DNA of 64,000 bases, from assembly GCA_033764775.1 (NCBI GenBank), contig JANRIQ010000018.1:186001-250000 (forward strand), written 5' to 3'. The notes under the pieces are model-generated. The model had not been told where the DNA came from. It did no database searches and worked only from the letters and a program-made list of their open reading frames with translations. The stretch's first letter is position 1, and each line of letters begins with the position of its first letter. Shown here piece by piece: positions 8,171 to 16,374 of this stretch. Made by a program: the position numbers and the translations under genes. Source of the stretch: JAWXCE01 sp033764775 (lineage in GTDB: Bacteria > Pseudomonadota > Alphaproteobacteria > Rhizobiales > Rhodomicrobiaceae).

Positions 8171-9103
8171 ATGCGAATGATAGACGATATCACCCCCCGC
8201 AATGCGAAGAGCCTCGACCTCAATTTGTTGCTGGCTTTTGAGGCGCTGATGCGGGCGCGCTCCGTGACCGGCGCCGCCAAGGCGCTGGGCGTCGGCCAGC
8301 CGGCCATGAGCGCGGCTTTGAAGCGCCTGCGCGTGTTGCTGGGCGACGAGGTGTTCGTGCGCACGAAGAATGGCCTCACGCCGACCACGCGCGCTGTCGA
8401 ACTCGAACCGGTGGTGACTCGCGCCTTGCAGGATTTGCGCAACGCCGTGTTCGCCGAGCGGCCCTTCGATCCGGCCGCCGAGCGCCGCGCCTTTCACATC
8501 GGCGCCAGCGACTACATCGCGGCGGGCCTGGCGCCGCCCCTGCTGCAGGCGATGGAGCGCGATGCGCCCGGCGTCACGCTGGTGTTCCATCATACCCGCA
8601 AGGATCACGTCCCCGCAGCGCTTGAGGACGGCGTCATCGACCTGGCGCTCGGCTATTTCCCGGAACTCTCCGGCCCACTCAAGGTGCGCCGCCTTTACAC
8701 GGATGAGCTTGTTTGCCTGTTCGATCCGCAGGCCTGCGGCGTCGCGCCGCCCCTCTCGCTCGCCGACTATGTGCGCCTGCCGCACCTCCTCATGTCCACG
8801 CGGGGCGAGACCTCGGGCGTGGTGGACGAGGCGCTGAACGCCGAAGGCCGGTCTCGCCGGGTTCGGGCGTCGATGCCCTACTTCCTTAGCCTCCCGTTTT
8901 GCCTGTACGGCCTAAAGGCGGTCGCATGCGCGCCGCGCCGCATGGCCGAGCTTTGCGCCAACGCCACGCGGCTGGCGGTCAGCCCTGTCCCCGCCCCGAT
9001 GCCGGCGCTGGAGGTGAGCATGGCGTGGGCCATCCGGGCCGACCGCGACCCGGGCCTCGTCTGGCTGCGCGGCCTTATCGCCAGCGTCGCCGCGAGCGCG
9101 TGA
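8171..9103 (+). CDS. LysR family transcriptional regulator
   Basis: This 310-residue regulator has the LysR winged helix at the N-terminus: LDLNLLLAFEALMRARSVTGAAKALGVGQPAMSAALKRLRVLLGDEVFVRT. A substrate-binding domain of periplasmic-binding-protein type follows (RRAFHIGASDYIAAGLAPPLL, then the hinge region and VSMAWAIRADRDPGLVWLRGLI). It resembles the NodD/LinR/NahR-type group that responds to aromatic compounds, but the inducer cannot be read from sequence. It is divergent from the SnoaL-DUF1579-SMP-30 operon with a perfect inverted repeat between them, so it is the likely regulator of that operon. Confidence 0.9.
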   Translation: MRMIDDITPRNAKSLDLNLLLAFEALMRARSVTGAAKALGVGQPAMSAALKRLRVLLGDEVFVRTKNGLTPTTRAVELEPVVTRALQDLRNAVFAERPFDPAAERRAFHIGASDYIAAGLAPPLLQAMERDAPGVTLVFHHTRKDHVPAALEDGVIDLALGYFPELSGPLKVRRLYTDELVCLFDPQACGVAPPLSLADYVRLPHLLMSTRGETSGVVDEALNAEGRSRRVRASMPYFLSLPFCLYGLKAVACAPRRMAELCANATRLAVSPVPAPMPALEVSMAWAIRADRDPGLVWLRGLIASVAASA

Positions 9104-9122
9104 AGGCGCGCAGCCCACGCGG

Positions 9123-9551
9123 TCACTTCGCGTGCGGCAGCAACTCGGAATTGCGGTGCGTCATGCGCCAGCGGCCGTCCGACTTGCGCCACACATCGAC
9201 GAAGCGCAAACGGCCATCGTAGGGCTGGCCGAACGCCACGCCTGCGAGTTCGCTGTCCCCATAGCTGATGACAGTGTCGCCGTAATCGCGGAAACTGAGG
9301 TTAAGCGCTCCACGCCGCGTGACCGTAATGCCGCCCGTCGTCAGCAGGTTTACGAAGGTCGCCTTGTCGAGCAGCTTGCCGCTGCCGTGCTGATAGAGAA
9401 AATCGTCGGCGATGAGCGCCTCCAAATCGGCTTGGCGCATCTCCTTCGCGGCGGCGTTGAAGGCTTCCTCCGCGCGCGACACGGCGTCCGAGGCGAGGGC
9501 GGAAGCCGGGAACAGGCTGAGAGCAAGGATGGCCGTCATCAGAAAACGCAT
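9123..9551 (-). CDS. Secreted SnoaL/DUF4440-like NTF2-fold protein
   Basis: This 142-residue protein has a signal peptide (MRFLMTAILALSLFPASALA) followed by an NTF2-like domain: AEEAFNAAAKEMRQADLEALIADDFLYQHGSG, then SFRDYGDTVISYGDSELAGV and FVDVWRKSDGRWRMTHRNSEL. The closing strand pattern (vWrk.dGrWrm.hr) is typical of DUF4440/SnoaL-like proteins. Its function is unknown. I chose the ATG at 9551 because it starts the signal peptide; the longer frame to 9719 overlaps the GST gene. It is convergent with LysR and follows the GST gene by 23 nt on the same strand. Confidence 0.8.
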   Translation of the reverse strand: MRFLMTAILALSLFPASALASDAVSRAEEAFNAAAKEMRQADLEALIADDFLYQHGSGKLLDKATFVNLLTTGGITVTRRGALNLSFRDYGDTVISYGDSELAGVAFGQPYDGRLRFVDVWRKSDGRWRMTHRNSELLPHAK

Positions 9552-9574
9552 GTGTCGTCTCCTCCACGCAGATC

Positions 9575-10246
9575 TCAGTTCGCGAGCATGGATGGGAACG
9601 TCGCCCTGAAGCTGTCGCGCGCGCGCAGCGAGTCGAGCCACGCCGAGATCGCCGGACGCCGGGCGAGAAGCTCCGCGCCATCGGGCGTGCGCGCCACGTA
9701 ATCGACCATGGCCCCGCAATACAGATCCGCGAAGCTGAGCGCTGGCCCCGCTAGGTGCGCGGAGGCGGTCAACGCCCGCTCTAGCGCGTCGAGCTGCGCG
9801 GCGACGGCGGCGACCGCGGCGTCAGCGACGGCGTCCTTCGCTTCCAACCCGAAGAGCGGCGCGAGCACGCGGTGGAAATAAAGCTCCATGACGCCGCGCG
9901 GGTACAGGTAATGCTGAGCGACGCCGGTGAACTGCCACATGCGCGCCTGGTCGAGCAGCCCGGCGGGGACGAGCGAGGGGCCGCGGCCAACGCCTTCGGC
10001 GTAGACCATGATCGCGGGCGTCTCATACAGCGTTAGATCGCCGTCGCGCAACACGGGCATTTTGCGAAACGGATGCAGCTCGGCGTACTCCGGCTTGGCG
10101 ACCGCGTCGAGGCCGATCACGCGAAACTCAATCTCCACACCTTTCTCATGAAAGGCGAGGCGAGCCGCGCGAACATTGGGACTGACCGGAAAGCCGAAAA
10201 GGACAGGCAGGTTGTGCGGATTTGGCGTGAGATTGAGGGTCATCAT
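9575..10246 (-). CDS. Glutathione S-transferase family protein
   Basis: This 223-residue protein has the two-domain GST layout. The thioredoxin-like N-terminal domain reads LFGFPVSPNVRAARLAFHEKGVEIEF and ends with FRKMPVLRDGDLTLYETPAIMVYAE, which holds the cis-Pro and the glutathione-binding Glu-Thr pair. The C-terminal helical domain ends LSFADLYCGAMVDYVARTPDGAELLARRPAISAWLDSLRARDSF. The start is the ATG pair at 10246/10243; a TTG at 10270 is also in frame. It follows an HxlR regulator gene by 27 nt, so the two are probably one transcript. It likely conjugates or reduces electrophiles, but the substrate is not known. Confidence 0.86.
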   Translation of the reverse strand: MMTLNLTPNPHNLPVLFGFPVSPNVRAARLAFHEKGVEIEFRVIGLDAVAKPEYAELHPFRKMPVLRDGDLTLYETPAIMVYAEGVGRGPSLVPAGLLDQARMWQFTGVAQHYLYPRGVMELYFHRVLAPLFGLEAKDAVADAAVAAVAAQLDALERALTASAHLAGPALSFADLYCGAMVDYVARTPDGAELLARRPAISAWLDSLRARDSFRATFPSMLAN

Positions 10247-10273
10247 CAAGACCTTTGGTTGATGACGCAAAAC

Positions 10274-10645
10274 CTAGTCTTCAACGCGCCGTCCCATCCA
10301 CGGAGAAATTTTTCCGTTGCCGTGGGAAGTCGATGCAGCCAGGGGTCTTTCGGGCGTTGCCTCTCCCCACGCGAACATGGCCTCAAGGATCGGGCGCAAG
10401 CGATGCCCTGCGGCGGTGAGCGTCCAAGCGCCGTCTTCCCGCTGGACGATACCGTCCTCCTCCAGCTCGCTTAAAGCCCCGGTCAGCGCGCGTTCGGCAA
10501 CCTCGCCGATGGCGTCGCGCAGTTCGCCATAACGTTTGGGGCCATCCCAGAGGCGCCAGACGATCATGGTTTTCCAACGCCCGCTGAGGACCGCAAGCGT
10601 GCGCTCTATGGGGCAGTCCGGCCAGCGCTTGCGGGAGATCGGCAT
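10274..10645 (-). CDS. HxlR family transcriptional regulator
   Basis: This 123-residue winged-helix regulator reads CPIERTLAVLSGRWKTMIVWRLWDGPKRYGELRDAIGEV, then ALTGALSELEEDGIVQRED and WTLTAAGHRLRPILEAMFAWGE, the standard HxlR layout. The Cys just before PIERTL matches the position of the regulatory Cys in several family members. I chose the ATG at 10645; an in-frame TTG at 10669 would add eight residues. It precedes the GST gene by 27 nt on the same strand, so it may autoregulate this electrophile-response pair. Confidence 0.86.
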   Translation of the reverse strand: MPISRKRWPDCPIERTLAVLSGRWKTMIVWRLWDGPKRYGELRDAIGEVAERALTGALSELEEDGIVQREDGAWTLTAAGHRLRPILEAMFAWGEATPERPLAASTSHGNGKISPWMGRRVED

Positions 10646-10731
10646 GGCGTGAACGACTTTCCGTTGCAAACCAAACGCGGCGCGCCCAGGTCAACGGCAA
10701 GCGCCGCGTTGCGCCACAGAGATTATACACT

Positions 10732-12075
10732 TCATTTCATCAGCACCATGGAATGCGCGCCACGAGTGACCGGTACGGAGTGATCGCTCTTCACGAGCAC
10801 CACGCTGTTCGGGTCGAGCGGATCGCCGGTCAAGCGCCAGAAATCCACCGAACCACCCTTTTTTGCCTCGTCAAAATGATCGTAGGTGACGACGGCGAGA
10901 GCCGTGCTCGACGCATCGAAGGCCGCGGCCTCCGGCAGAATGCCGTCATAGGCGTAGTCGCCTTTGTGCGTCAGTTGGCCTGTGGCAGCGTCGAGCGCGA
11001 ACAGGCTGAGGGAGGCGTAAGGGGTCAGCCGCTTGTCGTCCCAGGGCAGATAACTGCGCTCCAGATTGGTGGTCACGACCCACTTGCCGTCCGGCGAGAC
11101 GGCGAGGCCTTCCGGGCTGACCCCTGTCATGGCGCGCGAGACAAGCGCATGGCGCACGCTCCCGTCGGCCATTTTGCCCGCCTCCAGCCGGATGACATAG
11201 ACCGACCCGCGCGGGGCCTCGTTCCACTGGCCTTCCACGTCCGGCCCCCAGAACAGCGCGTTGGCGATGAGGTGACGGCCGTCGGGCGAGAACCTCAGCA
11301 TGTAAGTCTCCTTTTCCGCGCCCACGACGTTGCCCCAGGCATTCAGCTTTTCGCCTGAAACCTGGTAGAATCGCACCTGTTCGGCGGTCGCGTCGGCGAC
11401 GGCGAGGATGTCGCGGCTCGGATGCCATTCGGCGTTCATGAGGTGATTGCCCTTCGTCCAGCCGGGAAGCTGCGGGTAGATAGGCGCTCCCAGCCGCCCG
11501 TTCGCGATGGGAATAAGCGCAAGCGGCGTCTCGGCTCCGCCGCCTTGCGGATGGAAGGTGACGGCGATCTGCGTTCCGCCCGCGTTCACCGACACGGAGG
11601 TTGGCCGCTTCGGCAGATCGAGCGCCTGAATTTGCTTGGGCGCCGCCGGATTGCCGATGTCGAACACCGTCAGCCGCGATCCGACCGGCAAATCCTTGAA
11701 GGTATGGCTCGCGTCAGGCCCGGTCGCGGGGCGCGGGCCGAAGGTCTCGACCATGAAAGCTAGGCGTCCATCGGGGGTCACCGCCACCGCGGCGGGCGGC
11801 CCGGCCACAGAATTGGTCGCCGGCAGTTCCATGGCTTTGAGGCTGCGGGGATGACCGCCCAAAGGGATCAAGAACAGAGCGTCCGACCCGTCGCGCGGGC
11901 CCAGCTTGCCATCAACATAGGCCGAGGCGACCATGTCCGCGTCGGACACGCCGACGAGCGCCTTGCCTTTGAAGTCAAATGCCGCCGCTGTGGGAGAGGT
12001 CTGCGCGTGCGCGACGCCCATGCCAAGGGTCAACGCGGCCGTCGTCACGAAAACAAGCGAAGTGAGTTGCGCCAT
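10732..12075 (-). CDS. Secreted beta-propeller (YncE/lactonase-like) protein
   Basis: This 447-residue protein has a signal peptide (MAQLTSLVFVTTAALTLGMGVAHA) and many repeats of the propeller type, for example AVAVTPDGRLAFMVET, SVSVNAGGTQIAVTFHP, MLRFSPDGRHLIANALFWG and GLAVSPDGKWVVTTNLE. The Ser/Pro-Asp-Gly-Lys/Arg turns are typical of YncE, cytochrome-d1-like and 6-phosphogluconolactonase-type propellers. No heme motif is seen. The function is unknown; a periplasmic binding or scaffold role is possible. It is divergent from a TetR regulator at 12147 with a 71-bp shared promoter region. Confidence 0.8.
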   Translation of the reverse strand: MAQLTSLVFVTTAALTLGMGVAHAQTSPTAAAFDFKGKALVGVSDADMVASAYVDGKLGPRDGSDALFLIPLGGHPRSLKAMELPATNSVAGPPAAVAVTPDGRLAFMVETFGPRPATGPDASHTFKDLPVGSRLTVFDIGNPAAPKQIQALDLPKRPTSVSVNAGGTQIAVTFHPQGGGAETPLALIPIANGRLGAPIYPQLPGWTKGNHLMNAEWHPSRDILAVADATAEQVRFYQVSGEKLNAWGNVVGAEKETYMLRFSPDGRHLIANALFWGPDVEGQWNEAPRGSVYVIRLEAGKMADGSVRHALVSRAMTGVSPEGLAVSPDGKWVVTTNLERSYLPWDDKRLTPYASLSLFALDAATGQLTHKGDYAYDGILPEAAAFDASSTALAVVTYDHFDEAKKGGSVDFWRLTGDPLDPNSVVLVKSDHSVPVTRGAHSMVLMK

Positions 12076-12087
12076 TCCGCACTCCTG

Positions 12088-12114
12088 ATCTAAGTTGGAT
12101 AACTCATATCTAAG
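12088..12114. promoter_or_regulatory. Direct repeat ATCTAAG in a divergent promoter (candidate TetR site)
   Basis: Two copies of ATCTAAG (12088-12094 and 12108-12114) stand 20 bp apart, about two helical turns, in the 71-bp gap between the propeller gene and the TetR gene. Regulators often bind same-face repeats like this, but an inverted repeat would be more usual for TetR, so the assignment is tentative. Confidence 0.35.
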
Positions 12115-12146
12115 CGTGCACCATATTAAGTCAAGCCACTCAACTC

Positions 12147-12767
12147 ATGTCTTATGAAAACTCCTATCACGCCAGGCTGGCCCAGGAAAAACGTCGCGCC
12201 GTTCTCGATGCGGCCGTGACGCGTTTCCTGACCCATGGCTACGAACGGACGTCGCTGCAAGACATCGCGAAAGACGCCGGCATCTCGACCGCGACGGTGT
12301 TCAAGCATTTCCCCGCCAAGGCCGAGCTGTTCGGCGCGATCATGGCGCAGGTGTGGGACGCGGCGCCGGACGCATCGCCGCTCATCCCTCCCCCCGGCGA
12401 TCCGCGCGCCGGCCTGACCGCCATCGGCCTCGATTACGCGCGCCTGCTGCGCCAGCCGGACATTGAATCGTTGTTCCGCGTGATCATCGCCGAAGCGCCG
12501 CGCTTTCCCGAGCTTGGCCAGGCGCTTTACGAGAAGGGCAAGAAGCCCTACCTCGACCGGCTGCACGGGTATCTCGCGCGGGAGGCGGCGGCGGGGACGC
12601 TTTCCATCGATGACGTCCCGCTCGCCGCGCGCCAGTTTCTCGGCATGATCAACGATGTGATCTTCTGGCCGCGTTTTCTGGTGGTCAGTCTTGTCATAAC
12701 CGAAGATGAAGTTCGACGGGTGGTCGCAGCTGCCGTCGAGACCGTGCTGGCTCGGTTCAGGCCCTGA
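12147..12767 (+). CDS. TetR/AcrR family transcriptional regulator
   Basis: This 206-residue regulator has the TetR helix-turn-helix: RRAVLDAAVTRFLTHGYERTSLQDIAKDAGISTATVFKHFPAKAELFGAIM. A helical ligand domain follows (LLRQPDIESLFRVIIAEAPRFPELGQALYEKGKKPYLDRL) that resembles AcrR-type C-terminal domains. The divergent propeller gene and the short shared promoter suggest a self-contained regulator-target pair. The ligand is unknown. Confidence 0.88.
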   Translation: MSYENSYHARLAQEKRRAVLDAAVTRFLTHGYERTSLQDIAKDAGISTATVFKHFPAKAELFGAIMAQVWDAAPDASPLIPPPGDPRAGLTAIGLDYARLLRQPDIESLFRVIIAEAPRFPELGQALYEKGKKPYLDRLHGYLAREAAAGTLSIDDVPLAARQFLGMINDVIFWPRFLVVSLVITEDEVRRVVAAAVETVLARFRP

Positions 12768-12790
12768 CACCCAACACCTTAAAACCGAGC

Positions 12791-12988
12791 AAAGTCATCA
12801 ACCCCGCGCTGTCTTCCGATCAGCGCCGGTCGGCCGTCCTCAAAAAGGATCACCGAGTGCGCGGCAACACCGCTGTTGCAGTTTTGGGCGCGGGCAAGCA
12901 TCGCCGCGCCATCATCCTCGGCAGCGGCGGTTTCTCCGAAGGCCGCAAGGACGACGCCGTTGTGATCGCCATCCCAGCGAAAGATTAA
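12791..12988 (+). pseudogene. C-terminal remnant of an SMP-30-like beta-propeller gene
   Basis: Reading the plus strand to the TAA at 12986-12988 gives RVRGNTAVAVLGAGK followed by AIILGSGGFSEGRKDDAVV. This closely parallels the end of the intact secreted propeller at 6059-7000 (RVQGNTAVAITGAGK, AIILGTGGFSEGGKADAAVV). Upstream homology fades around 12.79 kb, right after the TetR gene, and no start codon or signal peptide is present. It is a fragment of a related gene left after a deletion. A reading frame on the opposite strand here is only its shadow. Confidence 0.75.
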
Positions 12989-13074
12989 AACTGCGCCATT
13001 TCGCAAGTTACGTCTGGAGAAGACGTGCATCATGTAGAGCCACGGCGCTTCATGACGCAGGTAAACGCAGGCGT

Positions 13075-13692
13075 TTAGCTGTCCAGTCCTAAACCCGAAT
13101 AAAACATCACTGTAAGCGTTTCGCGGGTGGCAGGTTGGTTCAAGGCGTCAGGGTCATTTTTAATCAGCGCCGATACCGCACCCTCGATCGCCACGACCGC
13201 GAGCGCCAGCCGGTTCGCCTCCTCCGGCGTCAGGGGCCGCGTTAGGACGCGCGGCAGCACGTCGGAAAGGCGGCGCACCAGATCATGGAGGCCTTCTTCC
13301 ATGATGGCGCGGCCGTCGATCTCGGCCATTGGCTCGCGCAGCGCCGCGCTCAACGCGGCTTTCTTGTGCTTTTCGCTCAAGAAGGTCATCACCAACACTT
13401 GCGAGAAGGCTTCGACGGTTTCCGCGCCCTCGCAGGCACGGAGCAAAGCGGTAACGATCTCGCCGGTTCGCCGGCGGATGATTTCGGCGAGAATGGCCTG
13501 TTTGTTCGGGAAATACTGATACAGTGACCCCACCGAGACGCCGGCTACCTCCGCGACCGTTTTGGTGGTGAGTTTTGGGTAGCCATCCCGCAGCAAAATG
13601 CGAACCGCCGCCTCGATAATGGCGTCCACGAGCGCTTCTGAACGCGTTTGCGAGGGAAGTTTCCGTAGCGAAATAAGGTGTTGAACTGTCAT
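13075..13692 (-). CDS. TetR/AcrR family transcriptional regulator
   Basis: This 205-residue protein has a TetR DNA-binding domain: ALVDAIIEAAVRILLRDGYPKLTTKTVAEVAGVSVGSLYQYFPNKQAILAEIIRRR. A helical ligand domain follows. It is divergent from the SDR oxidoreductase gene at 13774 with an 81-bp gap, so the SDR is its most likely target. The ligand is unknown. Confidence 0.88.
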   Translation of the reverse strand: MTVQHLISLRKLPSQTRSEALVDAIIEAAVRILLRDGYPKLTTKTVAEVAGVSVGSLYQYFPNKQAILAEIIRRRTGEIVTALLRACEGAETVEAFSQVLVMTFLSEKHKKAALSAALREPMAEIDGRAIMEEGLHDLVRRLSDVLPRVLTRPLTPEEANRLALAVVAIEGAVSALIKNDPDALNQPATRETLTVMFYSGLGLDS

Positions 13693-13773
13693 CCGGTCTA
13701 GGCCTCAAACGCGAATTGAGCGGGCTTGAGCCGTGCTCATATCCTTGCTGAGGTTACAACACGGAGCACGGTC

Positions 13774-14724
13774 ATGAAAACAGCGCGGATATTCGTCGTC
13801 ACCGGAGCGACCTCAGGTCTTGGGTTAGAGGCCGTGAAATCGCTTTGCGAAAATCCTACCCATCATGTCCTGGTGGGAGCGCGGGAACCAAACAAGGCGA
13901 CGGCGTTGGCGGCCCTTGTCCGCGCCGGACAGGTGAGAGTTATCCCGCTCGATACCTCGTCGCTTAAGTCCGTAGACCGTTTCGCGGACGCGGTCACTGA
14001 TGAGATTGGGCCGGACGGGCGCATTGCGGGCCTCGCCAACAACGCCGGATTGCAGATTTTCGGCGATGAGTTATCCGCCGACGGCTACGATATGACCTTC
14101 GCCGCCAACTATCTCGGCCACTTCAAGCTGACGCATCTCTTGCTTGATAGGCTGGCGCCGGGCGCCGCCGTCGTCACCACGGCGAGCGGCACGCACGATC
14201 CCAACGACCGGCTCGCCAGACGGTTTAACTTTCGCGGCGGACTTTTCCCCAACGCGGCGGCCGTCGCGACCGGCACACTCAGTTCAGACGGCGACGTGGC
14301 GCAGACCGGCCGCGACCGTTACGCGACCTCAAAACTCTGCTGCGTTCTGATGACGAAGGAGATGGCGCGGCGCGTGCCCGCCGGTCGGGCGCGGTTCATC
14401 GCGTTTGACCCGGGTCTAATGCCCGGCACAAACCTCGCCCGGCAATTCCCGGCGCCTGTCCGCTTCGCCTGGCATAAGGTTATGCCCGCGATGGCTCGCG
14501 TGTGGCCAGGCGTAAGCAGCGCAAGCCAGTCAGGGGCCGCGCTCGCGAAGCTCTTGTCCGACAAAAATCTTGCGCCTGGAACTGGACTGCACATGGACTA
14601 CGGCTTGCGCCACACAAATCCGTCTCGTGACGCGCAGCGTGAGGACCTCATGGCTGAGCTTTACGCGTTTAGCCGGCAGGCGATTGAGACTGCGCAGGCG
14701 AAGCGGCCCTATAGGACGGCTTAA
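13774..14724 (+). CDS. Short-chain dehydrogenase/reductase
   Basis: This 316-residue oxidoreductase has a full classical SDR set. The cofactor loop is VVTGATSGLGLEAVKSL with GAREPNK after it, the NNAG motif is in GLANNAGLQIF, the catalytic Ser is in VVTTASGTHDP, and the Tyr-x-x-x-Lys pair is in RDRYATSKLCCVLM. Its length and C-terminal extension resemble protochlorophyllide-reductase/retinol-dehydrogenase-like SDRs. The start is the ATG at 13774 (MKTARIF); upstream in-frame starts are less likely. The divergent TetR gene probably represses it. Confidence 0.88.
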   Translation: MKTARIFVVTGATSGLGLEAVKSLCENPTHHVLVGAREPNKATALAALVRAGQVRVIPLDTSSLKSVDRFADAVTDEIGPDGRIAGLANNAGLQIFGDELSADGYDMTFAANYLGHFKLTHLLLDRLAPGAAVVTTASGTHDPNDRLARRFNFRGGLFPNAAAVATGTLSSDGDVAQTGRDRYATSKLCCVLMTKEMARRVPAGRARFIAFDPGLMPGTNLARQFPAPVRFAWHKVMPAMARVWPGVSSASQSGAALAKLLSDKNLAPGTGLHMDYGLRHTNPSRDAQREDLMAELYAFSRQAIETAQAKRPYRTA

Positions 14725-14823
14725 CGACTGTTCCGCCGATCGCACGGCCCTTAACCGAGCCTTCGACAAAACCACACGATCGTTCAATGAAGGGAAGCGC
14801 TGCGTTCAGGTCACGACGTTAAA

Positions 14824-14958
14824 TTACATACGGCTTCCGCGCGCCCACTGCGGTTCGGCGAACCGCGTTACGAGGGTTTCGATGAACAGGCTGAGTTTGC
14901 GCGCGGTGTAGGCCCGGAGCGGCCAGACCGCGATAAGCCGCTCCAGTTCGACCGACAT
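14824..14958 (-). pseudogene. C-terminal remnant of a LysR regulator
   Basis: The minus strand reads VELERLIAVWPLRAYTARK and then LSLFIETLVTRFAEPQW before the TAA at 14824-14826. This matches the last strands and helix of LysR effector domains (typically a vyP.r..l..kvr.Fid.Lv.rF ending). No N-terminal helix-turn-helix is present between here and 15.06 kb, so this is a leftover end of a deleted gene. It lies just beyond the SDR gene, where LysR regulators are common. The upstream boundary is uncertain. Confidence 0.5.
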
Positions 14959-15062
14959 GACCTCGGAGCCGTCTTGCTCCGCTTGCGACCGCCGCTGGGC
15001 GCTGTCATTGGCGTGCAGTTTGGCGGCGGCACGGACCGGCGGTTAGGTTTTGCGCCAGCCGC

Positions 15063-15848
15063 TCACTTCGCTCGGCTTCCGGAGTTCGTGTAAGCCCGCC
15101 GCACCGCATCCGCCGCCTGAAGCAGGCGCGGCGAGCCTGCGGGGCCGGCCAGCGCATAGCCGTGCCGGCCGTCGAACCAGAAGCGCGTTTCGACCCCGTC
15201 CCTGACCCGGATTTGCAAGCCCTCTGGCCGCTCACCGCTCGTTGGACGGACGTAGAAAATGTAGCGCTGCCGCTCAGCGTCCTCATACAGGAACATGCCC
15301 GCAGGCCCCGCATCGGCGGATAGCAGACGCCCGCCAAGGAAACGCAGGCCCGCGCCGCCAAGATCGGGGATGTCGATCGCCCGCCCGACATGGCCGCCGA
15401 TCCACGCGGCGAGTTGCACGCGCTTTTCCGCTGTCAGTTCGACCGGCTGCACGGCGTCGTTGGCGAAAATCCGCCAGGCCGCCGTCGCGTCGGCCATGGT
15501 TCCGGCGTCACTGCGTGGCTCCCAATAGGCCCTGAGTCCCCAGCCGGACGAGGCTCCGACGACGATGAGGAGCATGGCTGCCGCGATGCGCGCGAAACTC
15601 TGTTTCCCGGACGCACTTCGTTGGCGCAACTCGCTTAAGCGCAACGCTGCCGGGATGGGCTCAAGCTGCTGAGCGGCCGCGGAGCGCAGCGTCTGAGCGA
15701 TACGGCGGTCGGCCTCCACGGCTTGCGCTTGCGCCGGATGCGCCGCAAGCCAGGCTTCAACCTCTGCCGCGCGCGCCCCGTCCAGCCGCCCGTCGATGAA
15801 GGCCTGGATATCATCCTCGCCGATCGCTTTTCGCCGGTTCCTGCTCAC
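15063..15848 (-). CDS. Membrane anti-sigma factor
   Basis: This 261-residue protein has a short cytoplasmic N-terminal domain (EDDIQAFIDGRLDGARAAEVEAWLAAHPAQ), as in anti-sigma factors of the zf-HC2/ChrR-like class but without the zinc Cys motif. One membrane span is seen (ARIAAAMLLIVVGASSGWGL), followed by a periplasmic domain of about 150 residues. The start is a GTG at 15848 that overlaps the sigma gene's stop by four bases (GTGA), a classic coupled sigma/anti-sigma pair. It should hold the sigma factor at the membrane until a periplasmic signal releases it. The signal is unknown. Confidence 0.85.
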   Translation of the reverse strand: MSRNRRKAIGEDDIQAFIDGRLDGARAAEVEAWLAAHPAQAQAVEADRRIAQTLRSAAAQQLEPIPAALRLSELRQRSASGKQSFARIAAAMLLIVVGASSGWGLRAYWEPRSDAGTMADATAAWRIFANDAVQPVELTAEKRVQLAAWIGGHVGRAIDIPDLGGAGLRFLGGRLLSADAGPAGMFLYEDAERQRYIFYVRPTSGERPEGLQIRVRDGVETRFWFDGRHGYALAGPAGSPRLLQAADAVRRAYTNSGSRAK

Positions 15849-16360
15849 TTCGCCTTCCTCATGCTTACGACATTGCCGCCGTCGAGAATGCTCCGCAACC
15901 GCTCGCGCCCACGCGCCAGCCGCGACATGACCGTGCCGAGCGGCAGGCCGAGCATCACCGCGACCTCCGAATACGCGAGATCCTCCACCCCGACGAGCCA
16001 GACCACGATGCGCTGATCCTCCGGCAGAAGCGCCAGCGCTCGCAAGGCCTCGCTCTGGGCGACCGCCATGTCCTGCGAGGCCGGGACGCCGATCTCCATC
16101 GCCTCCTCCAGTGGCTGCCTCGCGCCCTCGCCGCGTTCGCGCCGGGCATCGCCGAGAAACGTTCGATAGAGAATGGCGAATAGCCAGCTTTTCGCGCGTT
16201 GCGGGCGGCGCAGGGAAGCCCAGTGTCCGAGCGCGGACACGAGCGCGTCGTGCACCAGATCGTCGGCGCGCTGGCGGTCGCGGGTGAGGGTGAGCGCAAA
16301 CCGCCGCATGGCCGGGATGTGCGCTTCGATGGCGGCGTCGCGGTCGCTGCGGCTCAACAC
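15845..16360 (-). CDS. ECF-type RNA polymerase sigma factor
   Basis: This 171-residue sigma-70 family factor has region 2 (MRRFALTLTRDRQRADDLVHDALVSALGHWASLRRPQRAKSWLFAILYRTFLGDARR) and region 4 (ALALLPEDQRIVVWLVGVEDLAYSEVAVMLGLPLGTVMSRLARGRERLR). The start is a GTG at 16360 with GAGGGA about 8 nt upstream; a TTG at 16366 is also possible. It follows DUF305 by 14 nt and overlaps the anti-sigma gene. It lies third in the operon, so the operon products upstream may be its regulon or its signal source. Confidence 0.88.
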   Translation of the reverse strand: MLSRSDRDAAIEAHIPAMRRFALTLTRDRQRADDLVHDALVSALGHWASLRRPQRAKSWLFAILYRTFLGDARRERGEGARQPLEEAMEIGVPASQDMAVAQSEALRALALLPEDQRIVVWLVGVEDLAYSEVAVMLGLPLGTVMSRLARGRERLRSILDGGNVVSMRKAK

Positions 16361-16374
16361 GCTCAAGTCCCTCG

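Noticed and set aside
7655..8785. A 376-codon version of the SnoaL-like gene
   Set aside because: The upstream extension lies antisense to the LysR gene and over the inverted repeat; the domain begins at the ATG at 8092.
12779..13033. An 84-codon minus-strand frame downstream of the TetR gene
   Set aside because: It is antisense to the SMP-30-like remnant, which has a clear match to the intact gene at 6059-7000.
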